NCBI RefSeq assembly: GCF_020829625.1
Contig: NZ_JAIVFX010000028.1
Coordinates: forward strand, 1 to 64,000
Direction of reading: 5' to 3'
Source: Nostoc sp. XA010
GTDB taxonomy: Bacteria > Cyanobacteriota > Cyanobacteriia > Cyanobacteriales > Nostocaceae
DNA: 64,000 nucleotides
Shown here in pieces: positions 35,735 to 45,395 of the stretch. The notes below the pieces were generated by a model. That model saw only the letters and a program-made list of their open reading frames with translations. It had not been told where the DNA came from and did no database searches. Made by a program: the position numbers and the translations under genes. Every line of letters starts with the position of its first letter. Position 1 is the first letter of the stretch.

Positions 35735-36533
35735 TTATTTTCGAGCGCGAACAAAAAACTTTGTAGTATCTTCCCAAATACCTTGATCGGTTGCTAGTTT
35801 CTCAATTTCTGCTTTGTACTCAACTTGCAACTGATTTAATTGTTCTTGTGATAATTTTGACAACAGTGGATTACCTTTAAAATTTATCTTCATTGCTATC
35901 ACAGATAATCTGTTATCCCTAAGAGGGCGATAACGTCCTGATGGCTCAATCTTAATTTCAATATCTTTAAAACCTGCCTGATTGAGCAAATTTCGACATT
36001 TTTCTGGAGTCCCTAGTGGTTCAAGGATATGGGGTAGCGATACCCCCAAAACTCTAGCGCAGATCTTCTGCTGAAGAGATGCCATAAAGGCTGTTTCGGG
36101 AGGACAGGTAAATGTCACAAATCCTCCGGGTTTCGAGAAGCGATACCATTTTTTTAAAATAGCAAGTATATCAGGAAAAAGTAAAATTACCTCACAGCAA
36201 AAGACAACATCAAAACTACTATGACTAAAGTTGAAATATGCTGCATCCGCCTCAATTAACTCGATATTTTGTAAGTTTGCTGCTGCAATTTTAAGTCTTG
36301 CTTGATGCAACATTCCAGGGGTCATATCAATCCCAATCACATAGCCTTCTGAACCAACTTTTTCAGATACGGGTATCGCAACTAAAGCAGTTCCAGTCGC
36401 CACATCAAGGATTTTCTGTCCCGAATGCAGCGTCACAAATTCAAGTAAAATCTTGGCATCTAGAGGATGGCGAGTACCTTCTTCATGGTCATAAGTAGTT
36501 CTATTGCCATAGAATTCTTTTAGTTGCTGCTTA
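35735..36533 (-). pseudogene. SAM-dependent methyltransferase, 5' end removed by a MITE
   Basis: The protein has class I methyltransferase motifs: ILDVATGTALVAIPV (motif I), EGYVIGIDMTPGML, FDVVFCCEVILLFPD and KPGGFVTFTCPP. A GTG start at 36436 would cut directly into motif I. The frame is open further upstream and encodes conserved-looking sequence (LKEFYGNRTTYDHEEGTRHP), but it contains no start codon before it enters the terminal repeat of the MITE at 36534-36674. The gene therefore seems to have lost its start. A shortened product from the GTG at 36436 is possible but would lack the N-terminal helices. Confidence 0.65.
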
Positions 36534-36674
36534 TATAGGACTCATATTTGATTTTTGAACAAAACTCAGTACATCTTTATTCCTTCTTCCCAGTCCCCAG
36601 TCCCCAGTCCCCAGTCCCCAGTCCCCAGTCCCTTACCTCTACGAGTGATTCAGAAATCAAATCGGATTGCTATA
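36534..36674. mobile_element. MITE family D, copy 1
   Basis: The left end TATAGGACTCATATTTGATT is matched by the complement of the right end (ATCAAATCGGATTGCTATA) with a few mismatches. The centre has CCCCAGT repeats (period 7). A second copy is at 55414-55527. TA at both ends fits insertion at a TA dinucleotide as for IS630-type transposases. It lies across the 5' end of the methyltransferase gene. Confidence 0.7.
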
Positions 36675-36698
36675 GCTATCTAGATCAGTCATAACCAA

Positions 36699-37538
36699 AT
36701 GTTAAATTTTCTCCACTTTATAGTAACTTTTGTTGTGATATTAAGTTGCTTGCTGCTGAATCCAAGCCTGACAGCACAAGCCGCGACTTCATCCAGTACT
36801 GTTTACGAACAACGGATAATCCATAGCGCAGATGGTATCGGCAAATATTACATGGGGCGCGAAATTGCCAAAGTTATGGGATACACAGGTGCAGGCTGGC
36901 TAGAACGTCCAAGCCGAGAGGGAGAGGAACAGCCAAGTAAAATCGTCAGCCTTCTCAACCTAAAACCTAACGATGTAGTGGCAGATATTGGCGCTGGTAC
37001 AGGTTACTTAAGCTTTCGCATTGCGCCGCTATTAACAGCAGGTAAGGTATTAGCTGTAGATGTTCAGCCAGAAATGTTGGAAATCATTGAGTTGTTCAAA
37101 AAAGATAAAAATATCACCAATGTTGAGCCTGTTTTGGCAACTCTTAGTAACCCAAACTTACCATCTGAAAGTATCAATTTAGCTTTGATGGTAGATGCTT
37201 ATCATGAACTTGAGTATCCTCAAGAAGTGATGCAAGGAATTGTGAAAGCACTTAAACCAGGTGGTCGGGTAGTGCTGGTTGAGTACCGGGGTGAAAATCC
37301 CTTTATCATGATTAAAGGTCTGCACAAAATGACTCAAAAGCAAGTTCGTAAAGAAATGCAAGCTGTTGGTTTGGTTTGGCGTGAAACTAAAAACTTGTTA
37401 CCTCAACAGCATTTAATGGTATTTGAAAAACCTGATTATAGCGCTTCTAGTTACTCTGATCTCTCTGCAAACCTCTATTTCAAAAGGCTATCCATTACCC
37501 GGATTTTTCTTAATTATCAAATAAAATACTTAAAATAA
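36699..37538 (+). CDS. Secreted class I methyltransferase with foreign C-terminal tail
   Basis: The 279-residue protein has a signal peptide-like start (VTFVVILSCLLLNPSLTAQA), then a methyltransferase core: VVADIGAGTGYLSFRIAPLL (motif I), GKVLAVDVQPEML, VDAYHELEYPQE and KALKPGGRVVLVEYRGE. The natural family end is near QQHLMVFEKP. The last 25 or so residues (DLSANLYFKRLSITRIFLNY and on) are read from the left terminal repeat of the IS remnant that starts at 37461, so the original stop was replaced. The export of a SAM-dependent enzyme is odd, but this family is common in cyanobacteria; substrate unknown. Confidence 0.8.
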   Translation: MLNFLHFIVTFVVILSCLLLNPSLTAQAATSSSTVYEQRIIHSADGIGKYYMGREIAKVMGYTGAGWLERPSREGEEQPSKIVSLLNLKPNDVVADIGAGTGYLSFRIAPLLTAGKVLAVDVQPEMLEIIELFKKDKNITNVEPVLATLSNPNLPSESINLALMVDAYHELEYPQEVMQGIVKALKPGGRVVLVEYRGENPFIMIKGLHKMTQKQVRKEMQAVGLVWRETKNLLPQQHLMVFEKPDYSASSYSDLSANLYFKRLSITRIFLNYQIKYLK

Positions 37539-38428
37539 GACCAAACAAGCTATTGGACAAACCAAACTATGCGGTACAGTTACGATAGAGGTTAAACGTA
37601 CTCCAGAACATAGTACCAGAAACGCAAACTAAACAATTCGGTTTACAAGTATCGACATTCAAGTACCATTACATCACCGAAGAACGTTCCCAGCTAAAAC
37701 CTGTCAGGTTACAATTGATTCTAGCACTAGAACAAAACCCGTCTTTGGGGATTAATCCGATTAATTGCTTGTTGATTAATAGCTTAAAAATTAATAATTT
37801 AGAAGATGCAGCACGATATGTGAAATGGTACACATATCGTTGGTTAATCGGACGCTATCACTATGTTTTAAAAGCGGCTTTGGAATTGAGAAATTACAAC
37901 TGGAAACTGTGAGGCTTTTTCACATGGCGCTGGCAACTTTTTAAATTGTGGCGTGGCCATTATTATGGCTGACTATCAAGCACGAGTTAATCCTGAGTTG
38001 CGCTGTGACACTGTTTTAAAAGCCTGTGAATGGCAGTCTTTATCTGCCACGATTAATAAAATTATCTCACGAGATAACCCACCATCTTTACGCCAAACAG
38101 TACTCATGATTACAACATAGGCGCGGCTTTTTGAACCGCAAAGGCGATGGTGAACCTGGAGTGAAAACCATTTGGCGTGGGTTGCGGCGATATCGTGTAA
38201 TCGGCGCTACCTGGAAACTTCTCCACTCAGATTCCCCATCTCCATCTCTGTAGTTAGCGATGCCTCCGGCGGGCTACGCCTACGCACTATACCTTAGTTA
38301 TTTTCTGTTTCTAAGGTCAATCATGCTGCGGTTATTACTTCTATCATCCCCTCAGAGTCTGGCTTACAGCAATGTTAAGAAAGATCCGGGTAATGGATAG
38401 CCTAAAAAAGAGAGAGGTTTGCAGAGAG
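37461..38428. mobile_element. IS4-type (Tn5-like) insertion sequence remnant
   Basis: A 53-base terminal repeat beginning CTCTCTGCAAACC (37461-37513) returns inverted at 38376-38428 with a few differences. The 968-bp interior holds pieces of an IS4/Tn5-type transposase gene. No target duplication was found. The element is short and its gene is broken, so it is not autonomous. Confidence 0.75.
37600..38252 (+). pseudogene. IS4-family (Tn5-like) transposase, decayed
   Basis: Three frames together give a Tn5-like transposase C-terminal half: ARYVKWYTYRWLIGRYHYVL with the conserved YREKW-type region, ADYQARVNPELRCDTVLKAC, NPPSLRQTVLMI and KGDGEPGVKTIWRGLRR before KLLHS. At least two frameshifts and internal stops are present, and the N-terminal catalytic DDE part is mostly missing. 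Confidence 0.75.
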
Positions 38429-38548
38429 GCCAAAATTGTACTTCACTAGGTCAAGAACCGTTATTATTCAAACCATGTTCTCTGACGGAGTGGTATCTCA
38501 AGAACTAATGACTCTCGCGTTGCAGTTTGATAGCTGAATCATTAGCCT

Positions 38549-39301
38549 TTAATTACACGTAGGAGCTGAAGCCGAGTTCACCTTTGTTAAATCGCCAGTG
38601 AATACTGCTGTGTATTGATAAGGTGATGAACCAGTGCAAGTCATGGAATTTGTATTAGCGCCACGAGGAGTCCACCATGACTTTGCCTGCACAGTCAAAT
38701 TTGTGCCATTCCATGATAGATTTTGCACAGCAAAAGAGTTCGTTTGTCCATTATCCGCCCTTTTGGCAGATAAAAATGTAGCATAGTCAACTTGGCCATT
38801 GGCTGGATTAATCCGGGCTAAAACTGCGACTTTTGGCCCGCCTCCGCTACCATAGCTAGACAACCAACGCCCAGTTGCAAAGCGGCGAAAATCATTACCA
38901 GTCTGACTACCAGTGGAGGAGTAAACGCCATATAAAACATTGCCTCCATCCCAATACAATCCGTAACCTGTACCGTCGTCATTGGTTGTTTCGTAATCAG
39001 TTCTACACCATGATTTGATACCACTATTGAAACGGATTGTCACAGGGTTTTTGTTATTAGATGAGACTTGCTGATAACCAATGTAAATGGCTGTATTTCC
39101 ATAAAATACTCTGGGGCCATTTTTAGCTTTGATTGTCGCTTCACTATCATTGCAACTGAAGGTTACACCATTACCGATAGATGAATTTACCGTCTGGGCA
39201 AAAGCTGGAGGAGCTTTTTGTGTGATTACTAAATCAGCTACTAACACTACAGATAAAGAGAAAGCAGCCAAATACTTCTGCAATTTGTGAGAATAATTCA
39301 T
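38549..39301 (-). CDS. Secreted protein of unknown function
   Basis: The start is placed at 39301 (MNYSHKLQKYLAAF), giving about 250 residues with a signal peptide ending near AFAQ; 12 residues further upstream are also in frame. The mature part contains four or five cysteines, is rich in Gly, Ser, Asn and Trp, and has beta-type segments (GNTAIYIGYQQVSSN, GTGYGLYWDGGNVLYGVYSS). No named family recognised; similar proteins of cyanobacteria are annotated hypothetical. It is likely extracellular or periplasmic. Confidence 0.75.
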   Translation of the reverse strand: MNYSHKLQKYLAAFSLSVVLVADLVITQKAPPAFAQTVNSSIGNGVTFSCNDSEATIKAKNGPRVFYGNTAIYIGYQQVSSNNKNPVTIRFNSGIKSWCRTDYETTNDDGTGYGLYWDGGNVLYGVYSSTGSQTGNDFRRFATGRWLSSYGSGGGPKVAVLARINPANGQVDYATFLSAKRADNGQTNSFAVQNLSWNGTNLTVQAKSWWTPRGANTNSMTCTGSSPYQYTAVFTGDLTKVNSASAPTCN

Positions 39302-40154
39302 GGTAAAAATCTGCCGAACAATTGTCAGGGAAAACACCGTATTACTATAAAGTCTAATTAGAAATTAGACAAGCAAAATTATTGAAAATGCTGTAATGTG
39401 CGATTTTCAATATCACCAAAAATGAGACTATAGTACAAAATGCATAATCAAATATGCATGATATTGCCTGATATTAACTACACCTAAAGCTTCTTTATCA
39501 AAGAGCATTAGTGGATAGAATAAATTGCGTAGGCATACCGCTACGGGAAAGCAAGCCACGCGCAGCCTCTGATAGAAAAGCCTACTAGAGGTATCGCAGC
39601 AGTCCACAACAAATGGTTTTAATAAACAAGTGGGGTTTGCTCTTTGCTTTTGGAAAAGTCAATCATAGCTAGAGCAATTTTATAAGCATCAAGCATAGTG
39701 CGGAACTGCTCAATTGATTGAGTCATATTTCGCAAATTGCAATTATCATCCAACCATACTTGAATGAATTGTTTTCAGTCCAGCCGAACTCAATTCAGCT
39801 TTTTCTAAAACACTGATTTACGTTTTGGATGGGACATAAATATATTCGTTAGAGAGAGTTCTAAAGCTAGTTTGGCTTAGTAAGGCTGTTTGCTGGTTCA
39901 GTAAAATTAGTGAATATTTTTTTATTTTTTAAAAAACTAATATATAAATCTGAGTAATTTCTCTTAATTCAGATATAGCATTTGGTTTTTTGAACGATTG
40001 CTTTAATGTTAGTTATAAATGTTGCCATGTTGATTGTAAAGCCTTAACAAACTAGGTTTTTAGAATTTGTGTGTACACCATAGCCTAAAAGAAGAGAAGC
40101 TTGGAATCTTACTTTCCAACACTAATAGGCTTTATAAGACTCAACCCAGAAGCT
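39302..40154. other. Long intergenic region with a gene remnant
   Basis: About 850 bases. It holds a dispersed palindromic repeat near 39,530-39,580 (ACCGCTACGGGAAAGCAAGC) and one small remnant (39619-39771). The stretch 39,860-40,150 is AT-rich and shows nothing further. Confidence 0.45.
39619..39771 (-). pseudogene. Small gene remnant
   Basis: The minus strand reads FIQVWLDDNCNLRNMTQSIE, then QFRTMLDAYKIALAMIDFSK and SKEQTPLVY to TAA. The codon pattern looks natural, but there is a stop directly upstream. It could be a 35-residue gene from the internal ATG or the end of a lost gene. Confidence 0.3.
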
Positions 40155-40526
40155 CTAAAAATGCTGCTTCACCACATCTAAACGTGAACAATTCCAATAA
40201 TCGACATGGGAAACAATCAAACCATCAGAGTTGAGACTTAATTCACTCCAACCAGGAATAGAAATTCGTGGCTTCCAGGGAAGAGGAGTATTCCAACTCA
40301 GTGTCCACTCAGTTTTTATTGTGTCTCCTAAACGTTGAATATTATGTAAGTCCATCTTGGGTTCTAAAAACCAAGTTTGGATAAAATTAACCATTTTCTT
40401 ATAACGTTTAACGCCATAAAATTTATTTAGTGGATCTTGAAAATAAACGTCTAGAGCGTAAATGCTGTAAGTTTGATTTACTGGGAATCTTTGATAGTCT
40501 TCTTTGAGGATTTCAATGATATCCAT
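40155..40526 (-). CDS. DUF2358 family protein
   Basis: The 123-residue protein matches the cyanobacterial and plastid DUF2358 family (NTF2-like fold): ILKEDYQRFPVNQTYSIYAL, DVYFQDPLNKFYG, then EWTLSWNTPLPWKPRI and a final HVDYWNCSRLDV. The role is unknown. The fold suggests a small-molecule pocket. Soluble, no signal peptide. Confidence 0.8.
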   Translation of the reverse strand: MDIIEILKEDYQRFPVNQTYSIYALDVYFQDPLNKFYGVKRYKKMVNFIQTWFLEPKMDLHNIQRLGDTIKTEWTLSWNTPLPWKPRISIPGWSELSLNSDGLIVSHVDYWNCSRLDVVKQHF

Positions 40527-40599
40527 GATAAATATATATATCTGTAAATTGGTTATATGGAAACGTGGTGCGGATATAAATCTTTATTAAAAATTGAAA

Positions 40600-41184
40600 T
40601 TAACCCTCATTCCATAAACGTTCTAACTGACGCCGCCAAGCAACTAAAACTTCTTCTCGCGCCTCTGAGCTTTGATTTATTTCACCCATCAATCCTTCTG
40701 CGTAAAAGCGTTCCAAAGTTTGCATAGTAGCTTGCAGAGATTGTCCTTGCTGTTTTGCTGCATGAATAATTTGCCGGATACGGCTTTCTATTAGTCGATT
40801 AAAGACATTATCTAATCCAGCCTCATGAAGAGATACAAGTCGATTGATTGCATTGGACAAATCTGCACCCACTAAAGTGCTACTGTTATGTTGAAATACT
40901 CCATAAATCACTCCTTCATACAAAGCGTAACGTACTTCTTGAGTGTCATCAAAGTTGGCTTCTAAGAACTGTTCTAAAAATGGTTGGGCTTCTTGGATAG
41001 GCACAATAGGTAGTAAAACTCTCAACCAAGTATTATCTTCAGAAAGCAGCACCAACAGGCGGAAAGCTGAAGTGTCTACTTGCCACGATCCAGGAGCGAT
41101 CTCTACAACAGGCTGCGCCAATGCAGGAACATCCGATGTGCCAAATAATCCTGTTAGCGTACCAGCAATTTCTTCAGGTGTCAT
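40600..41184 (-). CDS. Conserved cyanobacterial protein, chaperone-like fold suspected
   Basis: The 194-residue acidic protein has an alpha/beta N-terminal part (PGSWQVDTSAFRLLVLLSED, WLRVLLPIVPIQEAQPFLEQ) and a helical C-terminal part. The N-terminal pattern resembles CesT/YbjN-type chaperone folds, but I cannot assign a family. It lies between DUF2358 and a HupE-like gene on the same strand with gaps of 70-170 bases. Confidence 0.6.
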   Translation of the reverse strand: MTPEEIAGTLTGLFGTSDVPALAQPVVEIAPGSWQVDTSAFRLLVLLSEDNTWLRVLLPIVPIQEAQPFLEQFLEANFDDTQEVRYALYEGVIYGVFQHNSSTLVGADLSNAINRLVSLHEAGLDNVFNRLIESRIRQIIHAAKQQGQSLQATMQTLERFYAEGLMGEINQSSEAREEVLVAWRRQLERLWNEG

Positions 41185-41358
41185 AACCCTTTATTTATAT
41201 ATAGCCTCTAGATTAGCGCAGAGGTGCATCAGCTTATTCACTAAAACTCTGTACTGCTTGCTTGCTGGACAATTTTCAGTCTGAAGACATAGTGGGGGCA
41301 TACACTTAGCTGTACGCCCCCACAAATAAATGTATTCCACTGAATTGAAATATGTGAT

Positions 41359-42039
41359 TTAGATTATCGAATTGCTCAAAAACACAATGCCGATCGCACA
41401 CAAAGCGAAGCCAGTAATGCTAACTTTCCAGGGTAAAATTTGGTTTATTTCTCCCATACCCATTGCAATACCAATTTCTCTGGCACTCATGGCAACCGCA
41501 AACAGAGTTAAGGTCATGCCTAGTATATAGCCAATTAATGGCATCATTCCTGCCCCAATAATAGATTCGGCATCAGCGTAACCCTGAAATAAACCAGCAC
41601 TGATGCCCACAATAGCAAGTACTATAAAGTTTGGTTGATTTGGCATCATCAGCATAATACCAAAAACGATGGTAGAAATGGCGATGGCTATTTCTGTGCC
41701 TGGTAAATTTAGCTGAAATAAATGAATTACAATGCCTAAAACTGTTGCTAAGACAAAACACCCAGCGATCGCAGCACCACGAACAAATACAGATGAGAGT
41801 ATGCCAATAGCAACAATACCAACTAAACAATTCAAGGCAATTACTGGATCTGCCAATCCCCAGATAAAGCCTTCCCAGCAGTTAGAAATGGTATGAAGAT
41901 CTGGTGTTCCACTCAATGAACTCAGTAAGCTAATTATAATTAGAACTGCGATCGCCCCAATATGGCGATGCATTAACCTCAATGTGGGAAATTCGCCCCA
42001 AGCATGGGATTGTGATAATTTAGTTTTGAACATCAGCAT
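41359..42039 (-). CDS. HupE/UreJ family membrane protein
   Basis: The 226-residue protein has six to seven helices. Motifs such as GFIWGLADPVIALNCLVGIV, FGIMLMMPNQPNFIVLAIVG and SAGLFQGYADAES fit HupE/UreJ proteins, where they assist nickel supply to hydrogenase or urease. The typical N-terminal HPxxGxDH motif is not seen in the standard form (HTISNCWEGFIWGLADP), so metal handling is uncertain. The first 25 residues are an unusual hydrophilic extension; translation may start at a later Met. Confidence 0.65.
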   Translation of the reverse strand: MLMFKTKLSQSHAWGEFPTLRLMHRHIGAIAVLIIISLLSSLSGTPDLHTISNCWEGFIWGLADPVIALNCLVGIVAIGILSSVFVRGAAIAGCFVLATVLGIVIHLFQLNLPGTEIAIAISTIVFGIMLMMPNQPNFIVLAIVGISAGLFQGYADAESIIGAGMMPLIGYILGMTLTLFAVAMSAREIGIAMGMGEINQILPWKVSITGFALCAIGIVFLSNSII

Positions 42040-42126
42040 CTGCCAAATTAGTTGTTTCGGTAATTTATACTACCCACATACCCAAAAAAACTAACCTGGT
42101 AATCATGGCAGATTACACTAGCTTCA

Positions 42127-42924
42127 TCAAATATTTCTGACAATGCACTCAACCAAATTTTGAATTATTTCAGCATCTGTTTCACTTAAACTTTCCAATT
42201 GAAGTCTGTTGCCCTCTTGTGGGGTACTAAATTGGCTACTGTATATACAGCGACTTAACCCTACCGGACTATTCTGTAAAATTGTTGTATAGAATACGCA
42301 AGCTGCTACGTAGGAGCCAATAGGACTAGGGTGGCTTTGATCTGGACTATAAAGGTTCAATTTCGGATTAGCTTCCTGAACTTTTTGCCAAGCTATCCCA
42401 ACAGGTGCAACTTTGGCTTTCAGTTCTTTCACAATTTTCATGTATGAATCGGTCAATATCTGTTGCGTTTCTGGTTGATTTTGCTTTGCCCAAGTCAAGT
42501 AGAATACTGTTTGAGAATTCACTCGCTTAATTTCGGCATCAAACAGACTGGCGTACTTGTACATTTCCTTGGGATTAGTAATCGGTAAGGTACTTTGCTC
42601 TTGAAGTACTACGTAGTCCCATCGTTTCGCTCTCAATAGCCTGAGTGCTTTACCACGTTTCCAGTGGTTTTTGAGGCTAGCTCCACCGACCACAACCATT
42701 TCAGTTTCGAGCATTCTAGTTTCTTTTGCCGACTCAGCCAACTGTTGTGTCAACCAAGGAAGGTCATTGACATAGGTATAGCTGTTGCCAATAAATAAAA
42801 CTCTGATTTGCTGTTCAGTTCCTTGAAAGGTATTTGCCTCAGTTGGCTTCTTTATGAGCCGAAACAAAGCAATCATCAAAAAGAGGAATAAACATACATA
42901 TACTATCTTTGTGCTTATCATCAT
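42127..42924 (-). CDS. SGNH hydrolase-like protein, membrane-anchored
   Basis: The 265-residue protein has an N-terminal anchor (KIVYVCLFLFLMIALF) and an SGNH-type domain: nucleophile Ser48 in VLFIGNSYTYV, LQEQST in the block III region and a His in DQSHPSPIGSYVAACVFY, the usual Asp-x-x-His context. It is thus likely an esterase or deacetylase outside the cytoplasm. Substrate unknown; proteins of this group often act on polysaccharide acetyl groups. Confidence 0.75.
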   Translation of the reverse strand: MMISTKIVYVCLFLFLMIALFRLIKKPTEANTFQGTEQQIRVLFIGNSYTYVNDLPWLTQQLAESAKETRMLETEMVVVGGASLKNHWKRGKALRLLRAKRWDYVVLQEQSTLPITNPKEMYKYASLFDAEIKRVNSQTVFYLTWAKQNQPETQQILTDSYMKIVKELKAKVAPVGIAWQKVQEANPKLNLYSPDQSHPSPIGSYVAACVFYTTILQNSPVGLSRCIYSSQFSTPQEGNRLQLESLSETDAEIIQNLVECIVRNI

Positions 42925-43029
42925 CCCTAAGACAGAAGAGGCAGTTTATTAGATGCTGTGGCTATTACTCAAAGTTAAATGGTCTTGACCTCTGGTTTAA
43001 CCGAAATTACTTTCAGAATCAGCGTTAGA

Positions 43030-43169
43030 CTTTGTGTAAATGGAATCACCAAGACCTACCTGATATTACTGAAATAGAACGCAGTCATGCGATCGCAAAA
43101 TTTCAAGGTAATGACAATCCATTCGTATTAGATGCCACCTTAGCAGAACGGGCATACTGTAATTCCTAA
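43030..43169 (+). pseudogene. C-terminal remnant of endonuclease I
   Basis: The plus strand reads KWNHQDLPDITEIERSHAIA and then KFQGNDNPFVLD before a stop. This fits the end of secreted endonuclease I (EndA/NucM), which reads KWH-QDPVD-E-RN and QGNRNPFID. The rest of the gene is missing; a stop lies directly upstream in frame. Confidence 0.5.
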
Positions 43170-43357
43170 AAAAGGGTAGCACAGCTAACTGTGCTACTCT
43201 TCATGCAATAAAATATACTTATACCGTTTCTTTGTGAAGATGCGCCAAATCTCACAAAATCGCGTTAAAAAAATCTTGAACAGAGGTAATTTGTCAGATA
43301 TTGTAATGAAAAATTATACAGGTTACATAAGGAATTGTCTTTAATATTAAATGTTGT

Positions 43358-43470
43358 ACTAGTACGCAACGGCGGAAATAGAGCAACCGTTTAGAATCCT
43401 TAAATAGCTTAGTCCATAACACTTTTGACTTTTGACTTTTGACTTTTGACTTCCGCCTTGCGGTACTAGT
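43358..43470. mobile_element. MITE family C, copy 1
   Basis: Terminal repeats ACTAGTACGCAACGGCGGAA and the complement of TTCCGCCTTGCGGTACTAGT enclose an AT-rich body with a TTTTGAC tandem repeat. A related copy lies at 58053-58170. The right terminus overlaps the stop codon of the ABC exporter gene. Confidence 0.75.
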
Positions 43471-45217
43471 GCAGTAATTCTTCAACTTGATGCTGGCTCC
43501 ACAAAGTTCTATATAAACCCTGTTGTTCCAACAGTTGTAAGTGATTGCCTGTTTCGACAATTTTTCCCTTTTCCATCACAAAAATTCGGTCAGCCGCCGC
43601 CGCCGCCGATAATTGATGGGTAATGAAAATTACTGTTTTGCGTACAGTACCACCAGAGAGATTTTTGAGGATTTGCGTGGCTGTTTGATTATCCACACTA
43701 GAGAGGGCATCATCCAAAATTAACACTGGAGCATTGACCAGCATAGCCCTAGCTAAGGCAGTACGTTGTCGTTGACCGCCAGAAAGAGTGATACCGCGTT
43801 CACCAACAAGAGTTTCGTATTGCTGGGGAAAATTGTTAATTTCTGATTCAATTTGGGCAAGTTTAGCAACAGATTCTATCTGCTCTTGTTCGCTAATTGG
43901 ATCGCCGTAGCGGATATTATTTTTGATTGTAGTGCTAAATAGAAAACTATCTTGAGGAACGTAGGCGATCGCACCTCGTAAATCTGCCAACGCTATTTTA
44001 GTAATATCCACCCCATCTAAAAACAATTGTTCTGATTCAATATCCAACAAGCGCGGCAAAGCATTAGCCAAAGTGGATTTTCCCGAACCAATTGCCCCAA
44101 CAATGGCTACGGTTTCTCCCGGAGCAATGGTAAAGTTAACATTTTCTAGCGCTGGAGTGGTGGAACCAGGGTAAGTATAGGTGAGATTTTTAGCTGTCAC
44201 TTCCCCTTTAAGTTCAGCCACAGGTAGATGTATGACATCGGCTGTGTCTTGAATTTTCGGTGTGACAGAGAGAATCGATTCAAGGCGATCTATACTAACT
44301 TCACCCCGTTGGTAGACAGTAATTGTGAATCCTAAAAAGGCTGTGGGGAAAACTAGACGCTCTACATAAATTAACAGTACTAAAAAATCACCCACCTGAA
44401 GCGTCCCAGAAGACATTCGTGCTGTCCCTAACCAGATGATTATCAGCGAACTGACATTAGCTAACCCGCTAATTACCGGAAACAGTATATTTCGGAGTTT
44501 TGCCAGTTCCAAGTTAGCAGTTAATAGCTGCTGATTTTTCTTGGCAAAGGCTCGACGCTCGTTTGCTTCTTGGGCATAGATTTTAATTAAGGCAATGCCA
44601 CTGATATCCTCTTGGATAAGTTCGCTGATGTCAGAGAGTTGCTCTTGAACTGCTGCTTGTTGTTTGCGTAAGCGATTACTAAACAGACTCACTAACAAGA
44701 GCATAAAAGGGTACACTGCCAGAGAAGCTAGTGTGAGATCCACACTAATTGACAGCATTACTGGCAGTGTCAGGGCATAGGCAAACACGATATTTGCCAG
44801 ACTTAAGACTGCAAAACCCAACAACCGCTTGATATTGTCCACATCACTAGTAGCCCGATTAATCAAATCGCCAGCAGTATTACTAGCAAAATAAGCCGGC
44901 TCCAGCTTGAGTAAGTGTTCAAAAATGCGTTGTTTCAGGTCAAATTCCACCTGTCGCCCCACCCCAAATAACCAAATACGGGATGCCATCCGCATTAGCC
45001 ACATTGCCGAACTGAGTAAGGCAATTATTACTACATCGTGTAGTATTTGGTTCAAAACGAAGGTTGTGGAGAGTTTGTCAACACCAGCACGAATCAACAA
45101 GGGGATATAAACGCCCAGTGCATTGACAGAAAACAAAGCCAGAATACCTAAAGACGCCTCCCGCCAATGGGGACGTAAGTAAGCACCGAGTTTAGCGATT
45201 CGTCGAGATTTTGCCAT
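43466..45217 (-). CDS. ABC exporter, membrane and ATPase fused (MsbA/YheI type)
   Basis: The 583-residue half-transporter has six membrane helices (residues 20-310) and a C-terminal ATPase: Walker A GAIGSGKST, Q-loop VPQDSFLFS, signature LSGGQRQRTALARAM, Walker B LILDDALSSVD and H-loop ITHQLSA. At the catalytic base position Asp503 stands in place of the usual Glu, as in some heterodimeric exporters. A partner half-transporter is not adjacent. The TAG stop codon (43466-43468) lies within the terminal repeat of a MITE, so the last residues (VEELLH) abut mobile DNA. Exported substrate unknown. Confidence 0.9.
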   Translation of the reverse strand: MAKSRRIAKLGAYLRPHWREASLGILALFSVNALGVYIPLLIRAGVDKLSTTFVLNQILHDVVIIALLSSAMWLMRMASRIWLFGVGRQVEFDLKQRIFEHLLKLEPAYFASNTAGDLINRATSDVDNIKRLLGFAVLSLANIVFAYALTLPVMLSISVDLTLASLAVYPFMLLLVSLFSNRLRKQQAAVQEQLSDISELIQEDISGIALIKIYAQEANERRAFAKKNQQLLTANLELAKLRNILFPVISGLANVSSLIIIWLGTARMSSGTLQVGDFLVLLIYVERLVFPTAFLGFTITVYQRGEVSIDRLESILSVTPKIQDTADVIHLPVAELKGEVTAKNLTYTYPGSTTPALENVNFTIAPGETVAIVGAIGSGKSTLANALPRLLDIESEQLFLDGVDITKIALADLRGAIAYVPQDSFLFSTTIKNNIRYGDPISEQEQIESVAKLAQIESEINNFPQQYETLVGERGITLSGGQRQRTALARAMLVNAPVLILDDALSSVDNQTATQILKNLSGGTVRKTVIFITHQLSAAAAADRIFVMEKGKIVETGNHLQLLEQQGLYRTLWSQHQVEELLH

Positions 45218-45395
45218 TAAAGCAATTTTGCAACTTTATCATCCTAGATTAACTGTTAGTCCAAGAAGACAGCTATGTAGAGGGAATATCCCTGTAAATT
45301 AACAAGAAAGAATTCAGCAGTCAGGAGCCAGAATACCCTTTCAGGGAAGCAAGCGACAGAATTTAATTCTGTGCGACTGCGATTAGCGCAGCGTA

